Virus record (IMG/VR): IMGVR_UViG_3300005043_000149
Span: 1-38,152 of that record
Strand: one strand, 5' to 3'
Length of the DNA stretch: 38,152 nt
Source of the DNA: a virus
Translations under genes and position numbers: made by a program
Notes under the pieces: generated by a model
Database searches by the model: none
What the model was told of the DNA's origin: nothing
Seen by the model: the letters and a program-made list of their open reading frames with translations, nothing else
Shown: positions 16,367-25,119 of the stretch, piece after piece
Numbering within the stretch: the stretch's first letter is position 1
Layout: each line of letters starts with the position of its first letter

Positions 16367-16400
16367 GGTAAACCGACTTTCGGCAGATCATCGGTTTACC
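16367..16400 (-). terminator. Hairpin after the major capsid gene
   Basis: A perfect 10-bp inverted repeat (GGTAAACCGA at 16367-16376, TCGGTTTACC at 16391-16400) lies 34 bp downstream of the capsid stop. Leftward transcripts read stem, then CTTTTT. This looks like a partial rho-independent terminator that would raise capsid mRNA relative to downstream genes. Confidence 0.6.
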
Positions 16401-16433
16401 AACCAGGACTCGTTTAAATTGTTATAGCTTGGT

Positions 16434-17327
16434 TTAGTCCAACCAAGAAACTACTAGTATTTCAACCGCGTTATAAAGCGGATTATCTCCGCCTCCAGCA
16501 AGGTTTCTCACTTTAATTAACGCTTCTGCTGCAGACCGGTTACTAGGACCACATACCAACAAGTTAGGCATGACATTAAGTGAGCGACCTTCATCAGACT
16601 TTAAACTTTCCATAGCTGTTCTTGCTGCAGTAAAGTTAGTTTCATCTAATGCCAATTGAGAACCAAACGCTAACTGCCACAATCCAAATCCTGCATTCAC
16701 TCGTGCATCCACACCGTAACGATACTCATCACGCATAAACACATTTTCATCATCATCTTTGGTCATCGCTTTAATCGCATAATCTCGACGGCGTTGGAAA
16801 ATAAGAGGCTTTAATGGACGATTAACATCTAATAAGAACCAAGCGGCTAATCCACCGGCTTGCATATTGGAAACACTGCTAATTCCGTTTTCTTCATTGC
16901 CCACTGGATGGTCAGTATCAAAGAAGTTTTGTCCGTCATAGCACAGCTCAGAAAAACCTTTACCTAACAATGTGAACACTAATTCATCAGGATGCGTTGA
17001 CGCGGCATAACCCATTTCTTCATACAATGGATTAAAAACACCAAAGGTATCATCGTCTAAATCATCACGCGGAATGGCAACGCTAGATTCAAATTTTTTG
17101 TTTTTAATGGTGTAATCGTGTGCAGCCAAGTTTTTAATTTGTCTGTCACCCAACCACTCACGAAAGCGAGGGAATTGACCAAGCCATGTATATTTTTCTG
17201 CACTAGTCGTTGATGGAACCACTGTGGCAACTCTTGCCCAATAGGTTTTTGTATCCTTTAGCCCTTTATTGAATGCGGTTTTAATGCCAACAAACAAAGC
17301 GGATAAACTGGCTTTATTAATAATCAT
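16434..17327 (-). CDS. T: Major capsid protein (Mu gpT family)
   Basis: Protein of 297 residues matching the Mu gpT-like capsid family (residues starting MIINKASLSALFVGIKTAFN, then FPRFREWLGDRQIKNL and the E-G-GG central beta region). Mu gpT is of similar length. HK97-like fold is expected. It lies downstream of the protease/scaffold and decoration genes, and a strong hairpin follows. GGTAA precedes the ATG at 17327. Confidence 0.95.
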   Translation of the reverse strand: MIINKASLSALFVGIKTAFNKGLKDTKTYWARVATVVPSTTSAEKYTWLGQFPRFREWLGDRQIKNLAAHDYTIKNKKFESSVAIPRDDLDDDTFGVFNPLYEEMGYAASTHPDELVFTLLGKGFSELCYDGQNFFDTDHPVGNEENGISSVSNMQAGGLAAWFLLDVNRPLKPLIFQRRRDYAIKAMTKDDDENVFMRDEYRYGVDARVNAGFGLWQLAFGSQLALDETNFTAARTAMESLKSDEGRSLNVMPNLLVCGPSNRSAAEALIKVRNLAGGGDNPLYNAVEILVVSWLD

Positions 17328-17399
17328 TATTTGTTACCTTTTTTAAACTAATTAAATTGATTTTAAAATGCTGAATAGTTGAAGTTTAGATATTAAGAT

Positions 17400-17798
17400 T
17401 TACTTAATATCTACCCAAACACCGTTTGCATCCACATCCGTAATTTCACCCAGTGCTGAACGTGTTGCACCACCATTGCCATTGGCTACTGTTTCATCGT
17501 CAACGACATAAGCCGTTGCGCCAATATCTGTACGAGAGACCGATGCATCATTTTTAAAACGGAAACAGCCTTTGCGCGTTGCTACGGTTAAATCACCAGC
17601 TATACCATTTGAGTTGTCTACATTTTCTTGAGCAACTCCGCGAGGAATTAATGTGGTACTTACCGCACCAGGTGTTGCATTACCTGAAGCGTCCAGCATG
17701 ACAATGGCACCTGCAAATATTTGAATACTTGCAGCAACTGGATCGGATAAATCAACATTGCTACGAAACGCCGTAGCGCGATCATTAGTTAAAGGCAT
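17400..17798 (-). CDS. Head decoration protein (Mu gp33-like position)
   Basis: Protein of 132 residues, Ala/Gly/Val-rich and probably all beta (IFAGAIVMLDASGNATPG, GCFRFKNDAS, ATAYVVDDETV). Between the protease/scaffold gene and the capsid gene, Mu-like phages encode DUF2190-type or gp33-like head proteins of this size. The start overlaps the stop of the protease gene (shared base at 17798). A decoration or capsid-stabilising role is inferred from position and composition. A hairpin (17388-17412) overlaps its stop codon. Confidence 0.75.
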   Translation of the reverse strand: MPLTNDRATAFRSNVDLSDPVAASIQIFAGAIVMLDASGNATPGAVSTTLIPRGVAQENVDNSNGIAGDLTVATRKGCFRFKNDASVSRTDIGATAYVVDDETVANGNGGATRSALGEITDVDANGVWVDIK

Positions 17799-18388
17799 TA
17801 TCCTTCTCCTTGATTTTCGAGATTCTTTTTGAATTGATCAGCGTCTAGCCCCATCGCTTTACAAACGGCGATTTGCTCTTCGTTGAGCTCACCATCGTTA
17901 TCACTCGCGCCATCGGGTTTTTTCTTACCCTCGGTTTGAGTCTTTTTAAGTGCGGCAACCGCAGGCCGTTTATTCAACATTTCTTTTAATGCGGCAACGC
18001 CTTGTTGATTACCAAAATCCGTTAGGTATTGAGATTCTGACTCAAACACTTTATCCGAATTCTCTTTAAGCAATTGCTCAATGCTGTCGGAGTCTTTTTC
18101 AACTTTAAGTGCGGCTAGTTGAGTGACTGTTGCATCGTAAGTTGCCTTGGGAACGTACAAAGACAAATCAACAGCATTAGAGCTGTCATCAGACTTTGCT
18201 TTTAAGGCAACAACAGAGGCATTCGCACTGTCTAACTCTTCTTGCAATTGAGTGGCGGATGCCGTTAATGCTGCTATCGCAGTTTTGGCTCGTTTTTGCG
18301 CGGCTTTAAGTACAGCAGGGTCGGAGAAATCTTCTCCGTCTTGTGCCACACCTAATAAGCCCAGCAAAAGTGCTAGTGCTTTATTCAT
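17798..18388 (-). CDS. Z: In-frame internal scaffold protein (Mu gpZ-like)
   Basis: Nested within the protease gene, in the same frame. ATG at 18388 (residue 214 of the long protein) is preceded by GGAG 8 bases upstream, a better site than that of the protease itself. It yields a 196-residue scaffold protein (MNKALALLLG...), mirroring the overlap of I and Z in Mu. The longer form probably recruits protease to the scaffold core. Confidence 0.75.
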   Translation of the reverse strand: MNKALALLLGLLGVAQDGEDFSDPAVLKAAQKRAKTAIAALTASATQLQEELDSANASVVALKAKSDDSSNAVDLSLYVPKATYDATVTQLAALKVEKDSDSIEQLLKENSDKVFESESQYLTDFGNQQGVAALKEMLNKRPAVAALKKTQTEGKKKPDGASDNDGELNEEQIAVCKAMGLDADQFKKNLENQGEG

Positions 18389-19027
18389 AGAAATTTCTCC
18401 AAGTTGATTGTTTTGTGATTGGGATGAATTTGAATTGTTTTTTAAAATGGCTAACGCTTTCATTCCATCTAGTGCAGGCTCATTAGTTAAAGCTGCGTGG
18501 CGTAAACTGATGGGGCGACCTGTCTTTTTGTCGTAAGCAAAAACAGCGCTGATATAACGATATTCTTTTTCTTTGATTAGTTTTAAAGCGGCATTTGTCC
18601 AATCAACGTTGACGGCAAACAAACCTTGACCTGGTACATATTCCAATTGATTAAACCAACCCGAAGCAGGTGCAGGCTTGCCATTAGTATCGGCATTGAG
18701 CGTTTGATGTTCGTAATCAAACATAAAATCATTTTTACGAAGCGACGCATTTGCCTTTAACGATGCAAAGGCTATTGAATCCATTAACCAATGACCCGAA
18801 TCAACATCATTAGGGCGGCCGTCCGATGTTTTAAAATTGCCATCCGGTAAAAGTTGAACTCGGTTGCTAGGTTCTACTTGAGAAAGTTCGCCAACTGAAA
18901 AAGTTAAAACAGCGGTTGGATCGTTTTCACTATTTCTAGTGAGCACAGCAATAGGGTTCCCATCCTTAGGATTGTTGTTTCCATTCAGTGGAATTTTTAG
19001 GGAATTTGTTTGTGGGGTATTCATCAT
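17798..19027 (-). CDS. I: Head maturation protease with C-terminal scaffold (Mu gpI)
   Basis: Protein of 409 residues of the Mu gpI type. The N-terminal ~190 residues form the protease, with conserved blocks DYEHQT (His106), YRYISAVF (Ser160) and RHAALTNEPALDG. The C-terminal part (residues 214-409) is helical scaffold, rich in Ala/Gln/Glu/Lys, and can also be made alone from an internal ATG with its own ribosome site. The gene precedes decoration and capsid genes, as in Mu. Confidence 0.9.
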   Translation of the reverse strand: MMNTPQTNSLKIPLNGNNNPKDGNPIAVLTRNSENDPTAVLTFSVGELSQVEPSNRVQLLPDGNFKTSDGRPNDVDSGHWLMDSIAFASLKANASLRKNDFMFDYEHQTLNADTNGKPAPASGWFNQLEYVPGQGLFAVNVDWTNAALKLIKEKEYRYISAVFAYDKKTGRPISLRHAALTNEPALDGMKALAILKNNSNSSQSQNNQLGEISMNKALALLLGLLGVAQDGEDFSDPAVLKAAQKRAKTAIAALTASATQLQEELDSANASVVALKAKSDDSSNAVDLSLYVPKATYDATVTQLAALKVEKDSDSIEQLLKENSDKVFESESQYLTDFGNQQGVAALKEMLNKRPAVAALKKTQTEGKKKPDGASDNDGELNEEQIAVCKAMGLDADQFKKNLENQGEG

Positions 19028-19276
19028 GTGGCAATAATGACAAAGCCACGGTGGAATGAATTTTAAACTGAATTAAAAATTTAAGGGGTGACTAAAAAAG
19101 ATAAAAAGTAAGATTATGCCCTTGTCTAAGCAAAACAGTCAAACTAACTTGGTGATTGAATAAAAAAAGTGCGTAGAAACATTTCTAAGGCGTTTTGCAG
19201 AGTTTTTTTAAATGAAAACACATCATTCAAGCACTCAAATATTTTAAAAGCTCTCAGCGAGCTTGTAGGCGTTTTA
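19028..19276. other. Gap between gpG and the protease gene
   Basis: The 249-bp gap contains no convincing gene. A small perfect inverted repeat (AAGCTC at 19248-19253, GAGCTT at 19259-19264) sits 13 bp past the stop of gpG and is followed leftward by TTAAAATATTT, a weak terminator at most. The rest is AT-rich and may hold an internal promoter for the protease/capsid genes, but no clear -35/-10 pair stands out. Confidence 0.5.
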
Positions 19277-19711
19277 CTAATTTATTAAATGTGCGCGAAT
19301 AATGTGAAGAATCTCATTTTCATCTTCTGCGCTGACACCTAAAAACTCACGAGCAGGAATATTGCCATCTTCTCTTCCAAATTGGTGAGTGGCGGCATAC
19401 TCCATATTCGATCCAAATTCTAAATGATGTCCACTTAATAAATAATGCAATGTATCTGCCAGTGTTCCTGATTCAGTTAATATTTTATCTTTGCGTTTTT
19501 TGTTTTTAATTGTTTTGGCTGAAAGTGATTGCCAGCTTTCACCTGAAGGAGATTGCTGAGTTTGAAATCGCTTTTGTGTTGACTCGATTAGGTATTCACC
19601 AATATCCCTAAATGCGGGGGAAACATCGGATGATTGAGAAATTAATCGATTAAAGGCTTGAGTGAGTTGTTCTTCACCTTTTAATTCGATTGAAACAAAT
19701 GCGCCAGCCAT
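19277..19711 (-). CDS. G: Virion morphogenesis protein (Mu gpG-like)
   Basis: Protein of 144 residues matching the phage virion morphogenesis family: a helical N terminus (ELKGEEQLTQAFNRLISQ), the AFRDIGEYLIESTQKRF helix, the W-LS-KT-KNKKRKDKIL block, then LHYLLSGHHLEFGSNMEYAATHQFGR and IPAREFLGV at the end. In Mu-like phages gpG follows gpF and is a minor tail or connector protein needed for head-tail joining. It is separated from MuF only by a 76-residue gene. Confidence 0.9.
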   Translation of the reverse strand: MAGAFVSIELKGEEQLTQAFNRLISQSSDVSPAFRDIGEYLIESTQKRFQTQQSPSGESWQSLSAKTIKNKKRKDKILTESGTLADTLHYLLSGHHLEFGSNMEYAATHQFGREDGNIPAREFLGVSAEDENEILHIIRAHLIN

Positions 19712-19713
19712 GA

Positions 19714-19944
19714 TTATTCAGATATCAATCTTTGGTCTTCATCAGTAGATGCGATCATCTTGAGAGCTGAATAAGCGTCACCAAATAAATCAGATTCAAC
19801 GCCCTTAGCTTGTTGCTCCAAAGTTTGCACCTGTTGATATTTTTGTGCAAAAGTAAGTTCATCATTATTGATCGCTTCAAGCGCCTGACTGAGTAAATCA
19901 TATGAAGGCGTCTGACTGGCTTGCATATTTTCTAACAATCCCAT
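19714..19944 (-). CDS. Small acidic protein between MuF and gpG
   Basis: A 76-residue, acidic, helical protein (MGLLENMQASQTPSYD..., ending DEDQRLISE) with no signal peptide, membrane segment or cysteine. It starts 1 base after the MuF stop and is followed 2 bases later by gpG. Small genes in this slot occur in some Mu-like phages with no known function. Because the upstream MuF carries a likely metallopeptidase toxin, an inhibitor or chaperone role is a possible, untested alternative. Confidence 0.7.
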   Translation of the reverse strand: MGLLENMQASQTPSYDLLSQALEAINNDELTFAQKYQQVQTLEQQAKGVESDLFGDAYSALKMIASTDEDQRLISE

Positions 19945-19945
19945 T

Positions 19946-21364
19946 TTAAATAACTCCTTCTAATAAACGGTCAAAATATTCAGCTATTTCTTTATTCCAA
20001 ACGGCTAGCGCTTCACGATTTAGTACCCACGCGGTAAAGTGTTCGGCATGCCACTCCATTTCATTAGAACTTCCGTAACGTGTCAAACTGGTTAAGGTGG
20101 GTACGGGCGGTGAAGGTCTTCCGGCTTTAAAATGAACCTGATGCCCTAATTCATGTAACCAAGTAACAATTGCGCCTGCATGATGACCGCTATCCGAGTA
20201 ATGCCTAACAATGTGAGACAATGACCATTCTATTTGATTTTCTCTCCATTTGAATATAGCACCTAACACAGAATCAGTCATATCTTTTAAATCGATTTTA
20301 TTAAAGTTGGCATCCGCTTTTAACTTGACCACTAAGTGTTCCCAACGGTTTGATGTAAATCCATTGGCTCTTAAATATTTTGGATGAGTGTAGAAGAAAG
20401 CTGAATTGTAAGCATGTTTTTCTTCTAAGTACTCTTCAATGTTGATGATGATTTTTTTTGATGAAACCGAGCGGGGTTTCATTTCAGCCTGCTTTAAAAA
20501 TAACGTTTTAATCGGATGCTTCTTTAAAAATGCCTCAAGAGCCGTCACTTGCTTTTCGGCTTTCCCTTCTTTTAAACGAACCAACAGCTGATTTAATCCA
20601 TGAATATCAAATCGCTTAATTGAACTATAAGCCGACGGTACAATTTTTTGCGGTGGTTTAAAGGGTATGGCTTTCTTTTTTGCTGTTTGCTGTTGACGTC
20701 CAATGATAGCTGACTTTTGTGGCGCATAGTCGAATCCGGGGTCAATGCCTTTAGGCACTCGATGAATTTCACCGGTAGTTTTATCCGTCCATTCTACGGA
20801 GCCATCATTAGGCGCTCGATTAACTTTTAAATTTTGTCTATCAACTTGCGCTTGGCTACGACCAAAGGCTTTGCATTTACAATGCCAGCCATTTTGTGGG
20901 AAGTGAGTTTTCCACCAAGAATCATCTTTTTTTAATAACAAACCATCCCAACTTAAATGCATTGGCCTTGGCGTGATGCTGTCTCCATGTTTGTACTGCC
21001 AGTAGTCAAAATGTTGTAGTTGATTAAATCGACCCGCGTTGTAGCTTTGACGCATATTAGTATCGTAAATAATGTTAGAGCGCCAATTTGCATCACCGGT
21101 ATGTGACCAACCATGACGTGCAACAATATTTTTAAATTCTTTTTTAAACCAGGTGATTGATTTGCCTTCTGCTATGGCGCTATCCACCGCTTGCCTAAAG
21201 TCATTAAGCAAATCATCTTTAAGCGCACCGGCAACCATAAAACCGCTGTTGTGTCCGCTCTGCCAAATGTCTGCCCAACGCTCGGTTGGTACATTGAGTT
21301 TGTTACGAAAAAAATCAATCGATTCGTTGAATGGGAGAGAACCGTATTTAACTAATTCAGGCAC
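19946..21364 (-). CDS. F: MuF head morphogenesis protein fused to a zincin metallopeptidase domain
   Basis: Protein of 472 residues. Residues about 40-215 are the MuF (gpF, phage minor head) domain, with the WRSNIIYDTNMRQSYNAGRF block and the PxN-GWHCKC motif near residue 160. A linker (~225-250, basic/Gln-rich) leads to a C-terminal domain that contains HELGH at residues 404-408 and a downstream EWHAEHF (residues 437-443), the pattern of a gluzincin-type zinc metallopeptidase. MuF proteins with C-terminal toxin or effector domains are known in phages. The domain may be delivered with DNA into the host. HExxH and the downstream Glu are visible; the substrate is unknown. Confidence 0.85.
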   Translation of the reverse strand: MPELVKYGSLPFNESIDFFRNKLNVPTERWADIWQSGHNSGFMVAGALKDDLLNDFRQAVDSAIAEGKSITWFKKEFKNIVARHGWSHTGDANWRSNIIYDTNMRQSYNAGRFNQLQHFDYWQYKHGDSITPRPMHLSWDGLLLKKDDSWWKTHFPQNGWHCKCKAFGRSQAQVDRQNLKVNRAPNDGSVEWTDKTTGEIHRVPKGIDPGFDYAPQKSAIIGRQQQTAKKKAIPFKPPQKIVPSAYSSIKRFDIHGLNQLLVRLKEGKAEKQVTALEAFLKKHPIKTLFLKQAEMKPRSVSSKKIIINIEEYLEEKHAYNSAFFYTHPKYLRANGFTSNRWEHLVVKLKADANFNKIDLKDMTDSVLGAIFKWRENQIEWSLSHIVRHYSDSGHHAGAIVTWLHELGHQVHFKAGRPSPPVPTLTSLTRYGSSNEMEWHAEHFTAWVLNREALAVWNKEIAEYFDRLLEGVI

Positions 21365-21366
21365 GA

Positions 21367-22983
21367 CTAGCTACCTTCACTCACATCATACTCACCACCA
21401 AGCTCTGCAACCACTAACGCTTGCTGCATCACTTCACTGGCTTCATCAATGGATAGATCTGTTTTTGCCAATAAGGTTTGTAAATCTTCTAATGAGTCGG
21501 CTGAGTTAACGATGCTTTCAATTTCATCGGTGAAGCCCTTTAAAATGGGTGACATATTATTGCTTAGTTGTTCACTTAGTTTATCGACTTCATCAATAGC
21601 AGCGTGCGTACTTTTAGCTTTAAGTACTGCAATTTTATTAATGGCTTTTTTTCTTAATGAAACCTGTTCTTTAATCTCATCATCTTGTGGGTCGGTTTGA
21701 CTGTTTTGAGTAGCCACTGAAACTGATTTCAAGATCTCTTCATCATCTTTGGCGATTGGGATCTGTAATTTATCCTGCGCCCATTCAACACTCACTCTCA
21801 TTCCTAAATCCACTAGCTTAGGTAATGACTCAGAGAAGCTCTTGATATCTTCTGGCTCGGTGATATCAAATTCAAATCGAGGGGATCGGTTTGGGTTTTG
21901 ATAACTTTTACCGTTCATGTAGTACATGGGGAAAAGCAGATCGCGGGTTAAGGTATTAGCCAGTTGTTTAAGATCAGAATCTCGCAATTCTTGGCGCACT
22001 TCATTATGCACATTACCTAATGCATTAGTGGAGCTTTTACCATCCGCTTGACTGGTGAGCGTACCGCCTAAAATCGCTTTACTCATGGTTTTTTCCATGT
22101 GCGTCATCATAAATTCAAACGGGGCTTGGGTGCCTTTGGCGGCTTCTTGAAAATCGATTTCCATGCCTTTGGGAATAATCCCGCCGGCATTATGGCCAAT
22201 ACTCATGACCGCTCTTAGCAATGTTCTTTTTTCTGTATCACTGGCACCTGAAGGATATTTACCCAGGCGCAGCGGAAGACCATAAATTTCTAAAAACTCG
22301 GCTAGATCTCTAACCGAGTAATTTTTAAAAATATATGGCCACGCGAGTACGCGGGCTAAACCATTGCGAGAGATATAACCTGACTTAGTTTTGTGAACGT
22401 GCTTTACCCATCCAAAGGTTTGAAGCTCAGCACCATTCACTGAGTTATCACGAAGCCTTAATTCATTGCGGTTATCGGGATGAATTTGAAACCAACTCGG
22501 ATCTTTAAATTCCACCTTTTCCGGAAGCCATATTTTTTCTTGCTGACTCCAATTAATTTCATTATTTGAAAAGCCTTTTAAAATAGAGTCACTCATATCA
22601 AAAATCAATTCATCTAAAAAAGTCATATCTTCAAAATGCTCTTGCAACATTTCGGTGTCTTTTAATTCGGCTGCACTGGCATTGCGGGGCGGTTTAATTT
22701 GCCAATCAACACCTTGTAAACATAACCTGCGTTTTTGCAGTTCCGCAAATAAATGACCGTCTTTTTCTTCCATATCTTCTGCGAGCTCGCATTGTGCTAT
22801 CAAATCACCTTCTTCTGCTCGGCGTAAGATGAGTGCGAGTTTTGACGGTGTTAAGCCGCGGCTTGGATGTCCTGCATAATGTTTGTTGAGATGCCCTAGT
22901 TTTGCATCATCTGTTTGTGGGCTTTTTAAGCTGTGCGAATTTAGCCTGTTACCTTGTGCGTCATACTGGAATAAATGTGCCAT
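21367..22983 (-). CDS. Portal protein (DUF935, Mu gp29-like)
   Basis: Protein of 538 residues from the ATG at 22983, which overlaps the terminase stop (TGATG); an extra upstream TTG codon is open but unlikely. Shows the DUF935 hallmarks: LTPSKLALILRRAEEGDL near the start, LFAELQKRR-CLQGVDW, EINW, LRLGKYPSGAS and GMEIDFQEAAKG. Forms the dodecameric portal through which DNA enters the head. It lies directly between the large terminase and MuF genes. The C terminus is charged and helical. Confidence 0.95.
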   Translation of the reverse strand: MAHLFQYDAQGNRLNSHSLKSPQTDDAKLGHLNKHYAGHPSRGLTPSKLALILRRAEEGDLIAQCELAEDMEEKDGHLFAELQKRRLCLQGVDWQIKPPRNASAAELKDTEMLQEHFEDMTFLDELIFDMSDSILKGFSNNEINWSQQEKIWLPEKVEFKDPSWFQIHPDNRNELRLRDNSVNGAELQTFGWVKHVHKTKSGYISRNGLARVLAWPYIFKNYSVRDLAEFLEIYGLPLRLGKYPSGASDTEKRTLLRAVMSIGHNAGGIIPKGMEIDFQEAAKGTQAPFEFMMTHMEKTMSKAILGGTLTSQADGKSSTNALGNVHNEVRQELRDSDLKQLANTLTRDLLFPMYYMNGKSYQNPNRSPRFEFDITEPEDIKSFSESLPKLVDLGMRVSVEWAQDKLQIPIAKDDEEILKSVSVATQNSQTDPQDDEIKEQVSLRKKAINKIAVLKAKSTHAAIDEVDKLSEQLSNNMSPILKGFTDEIESIVNSADSLEDLQTLLAKTDLSIDEASEVMQQALVVAELGGEYDVSEGS

Positions 22984-24521
22984 CAAAAAGCCCCTTGTTC
23001 AAAATTAAAGTCATCGTCGCCATCCTCATCAAACGAACTATTTTTATTAGGAAGCTCGGTAAACTCGATAATGCCTCCCTCCATCCAGCTCGCTCTAATG
23101 GCCATTACAAATGCGACCGCGGTATCTCCATGGCGTTGTCTGCCATCGGTTCCTTTGGTTGAGCCTTTGTCTATTTTAGGTACGCCATTTGCCATTTTTA
23201 TTTGTGCGAGATCGTCCTGTATGTCTTGGTGCCGAGGAATTTGAATATTAAAGTCCTCAAACTCCGCTTTTAATTTAGGCATCCACTCCATATACCAACG
23301 CTCATTAAGCATGACTTGCTCGACCATTTCTGTACCAAAATGCTCTGCGGCCGCTTCCGCTAAATAACCACCGTTGCCAGTTGCATCAAATGCCAAACCT
23401 TGTAATCTCGGAAGCCGATCACATAAGTAAAACAACACTTCTTTTTGTGCGTCATAAGTGAGGTTGCTCATTTCTAAAACGAATGGCGTTCGCTTGGTTA
23501 AATCTTTGTTAATGGTAAGCGGAGCAAAAACAGATAGATCGCCTTTGCGCGCAAAATCCTCACCAAAAGCATGGTTCAAATCTTTATTAAGTTTTGCCAA
23601 GTGAGGCTTAAGCTCGTCACACCATTCTTTTATTTGGATTTTTTTATGTTGTGCTGACCATTCTAAAAAGTCTTTAGGTGCGGTAAATCTGATGATGGGA
23701 ATATCTTTTTTCATTGCGGTATCAACCAATATCCGCTTGATATAAATACCGCTACCTTGTTTGGGAATACAAGCATATTCTTCTAATGCATCATCTTCTG
23801 TTGCAGTGTCGTTGAGTAGGTTAGCTTTCCATTCATCCTCAACGTCTTGTGACCAGGAGTCTTTTTTGATTTGGCAAATTCGCTTATATAGCCCTTCTGC
23901 ACACGCTTCATCTAAAGTGACACGATGGACGGAATAACGTTTTTTACCGGCCAAACTATCTTGAATTAAATGATTAAATAAATTATCTATGCCGTTATGC
24001 GTTGAGATTAAACGGACCTTTGCACCCCACATAGTCAGCGCAAGTGCTGCTTTGAGTACTTCGGCTAATTTGTCGTGAAATGCGGCTTCATCAATGGTGA
24101 CGTTGCCTTGCATTCCCCGTAAGTTTGACGGGTTAGAACTGAGCGCTTGGATCTTAAAACCACTAGCAAAGTGGATTGCAAAGGTGAGTATTTCTTTTCC
24201 ATCTTGTCCCGCATCAATAAATATTTCTTCCTTAATATCGCCTGCAGCTTTATCAAATGCCTTTGCCCACATGGCGGCCGCATCAATAAACTCCCGAGCC
24301 ATCTCTTTATTGGAACCCACATAAAAATGATTGGTTCCAAAGGCTGCTTTGGTTTTACTGGCACACAAAACGGCATCAGCAGCTTCCGCCCATGTAAGAC
24401 CCGTTCTTCTTGATTTGTGTGCTATTTTTAACGGTGAATCATCTGCCATCCATCGTTTTTGATAGCCTAGTAACAACTCATTTTCATCAAAAGGAATTAA
24501 CTCGCAGGGGGCAAGACTCAT
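22983..24521 (-). CDS. Terminase large subunit (Mu gp28-like)
   Basis: Protein of 512 residues. The ATPase part carries a variant Walker A (SRRTGLT, residues 37-43) and Walker B (VTIDEAA, with Asp144/Glu145). The C-terminal nuclease part contains GLAFDATGNGG, with the likely catalytic Asp. Highly similar in pattern to Mu gp28 family proteins. The gene overlaps the small terminase by one base and the portal by a TGATG junction. Drives headful packaging of DNA from integrated copies, as in Mu. Confidence 0.95.
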   Translation of the reverse strand: MSLAPCELIPFDENELLLGYQKRWMADDSPLKIAHKSRRTGLTWAEAADAVLCASKTKAAFGTNHFYVGSNKEMAREFIDAAAMWAKAFDKAAGDIKEEIFIDAGQDGKEILTFAIHFASGFKIQALSSNPSNLRGMQGNVTIDEAAFHDKLAEVLKAALALTMWGAKVRLISTHNGIDNLFNHLIQDSLAGKKRYSVHRVTLDEACAEGLYKRICQIKKDSWSQDVEDEWKANLLNDTATEDDALEEYACIPKQGSGIYIKRILVDTAMKKDIPIIRFTAPKDFLEWSAQHKKIQIKEWCDELKPHLAKLNKDLNHAFGEDFARKGDLSVFAPLTINKDLTKRTPFVLEMSNLTYDAQKEVLFYLCDRLPRLQGLAFDATGNGGYLAEAAAEHFGTEMVEQVMLNERWYMEWMPKLKAEFEDFNIQIPRHQDIQDDLAQIKMANGVPKIDKGSTKGTDGRQRHGDTAVAFVMAIRASWMEGGIIEFTELPNKNSSFDEDGDDDFNFEQGAF

Positions 24522-25114
24522 TAGACTATCCCTAGAATTTCATTTTTAATTAACCGAGCACCCTCAGCCGTTAGTCCGACTTGATGTGCGATTTCCTCTG
24601 CTGCACTCGCGGCTTCTTCTGCAAAGGCTGTGCGAATTTCTTTCTCTCGCTTGTGAGCATTCATCGCGGTTGACTCTAATCTTTGTGCTGCCAGCATTGC
24701 CTCTTTAATCATGTGTATATCAACTTCTTTATCGTCATCGTTATCGTCATCAAAGCTCATCATTTGTTGTTGCATGGCTTTAAACAACATAGAGCGACCC
24801 ATTTCTAAAATGAGTTTGGTGGTATCGCCAGTTGGTTTATCGCCTAACTCTGCTGTGAGTGCTTTGGTGGATTCGCGTAGCTCACGTAAACGTTTGCCTA
24901 TTGCCTCAGCCTTTTGAGCATGACGGCTTAAACCCGAACGGCTAATGGTGGCATCTTGCTCTAGCCCTGCATCCAAAATCATTCGATTCACTTCTTGCAG
25001 AATGTCACCTTGAGAACATTTGCGATCTCTCAGCATTTCATCCAATCGTTTTTGAATGCTCTCTGGAAGCAGGTCAACTTTTGATGGTTTGGTTCGTCTC
25101 GCTTTTTCACTCAT
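24521..25114 (-). CDS. Terminase small subunit (DUF3486, Mu gp27-like)
   Basis: Protein of 197 residues with the DUF3486 pattern: RTKPSKVDLLPESIQKRLDEMLRD, then a helix-turn-helix-like region (GLEQDATISRSGLSRHAQK) and a long helical stretch. Recognises phage DNA for packaging in Mu-like phages. It is translationally linked to the large subunit (shared base). Upstream comes the wHTH protein at 25120. Confidence 0.9.
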   Translation of the reverse strand: MSEKARRTKPSKVDLLPESIQKRLDEMLRDRKCSQGDILQEVNRMILDAGLEQDATISRSGLSRHAQKAEAIGKRLRELRESTKALTAELGDKPTGDTTKLILEMGRSMLFKAMQQQMMSFDDDNDDDKEVDIHMIKEAMLAAQRLESTAMNAHKREKEIRTAFAEEAASAAEEIAHQVGLTAEGARLIKNEILGIV

Positions 25115-25119
25115 GATGA

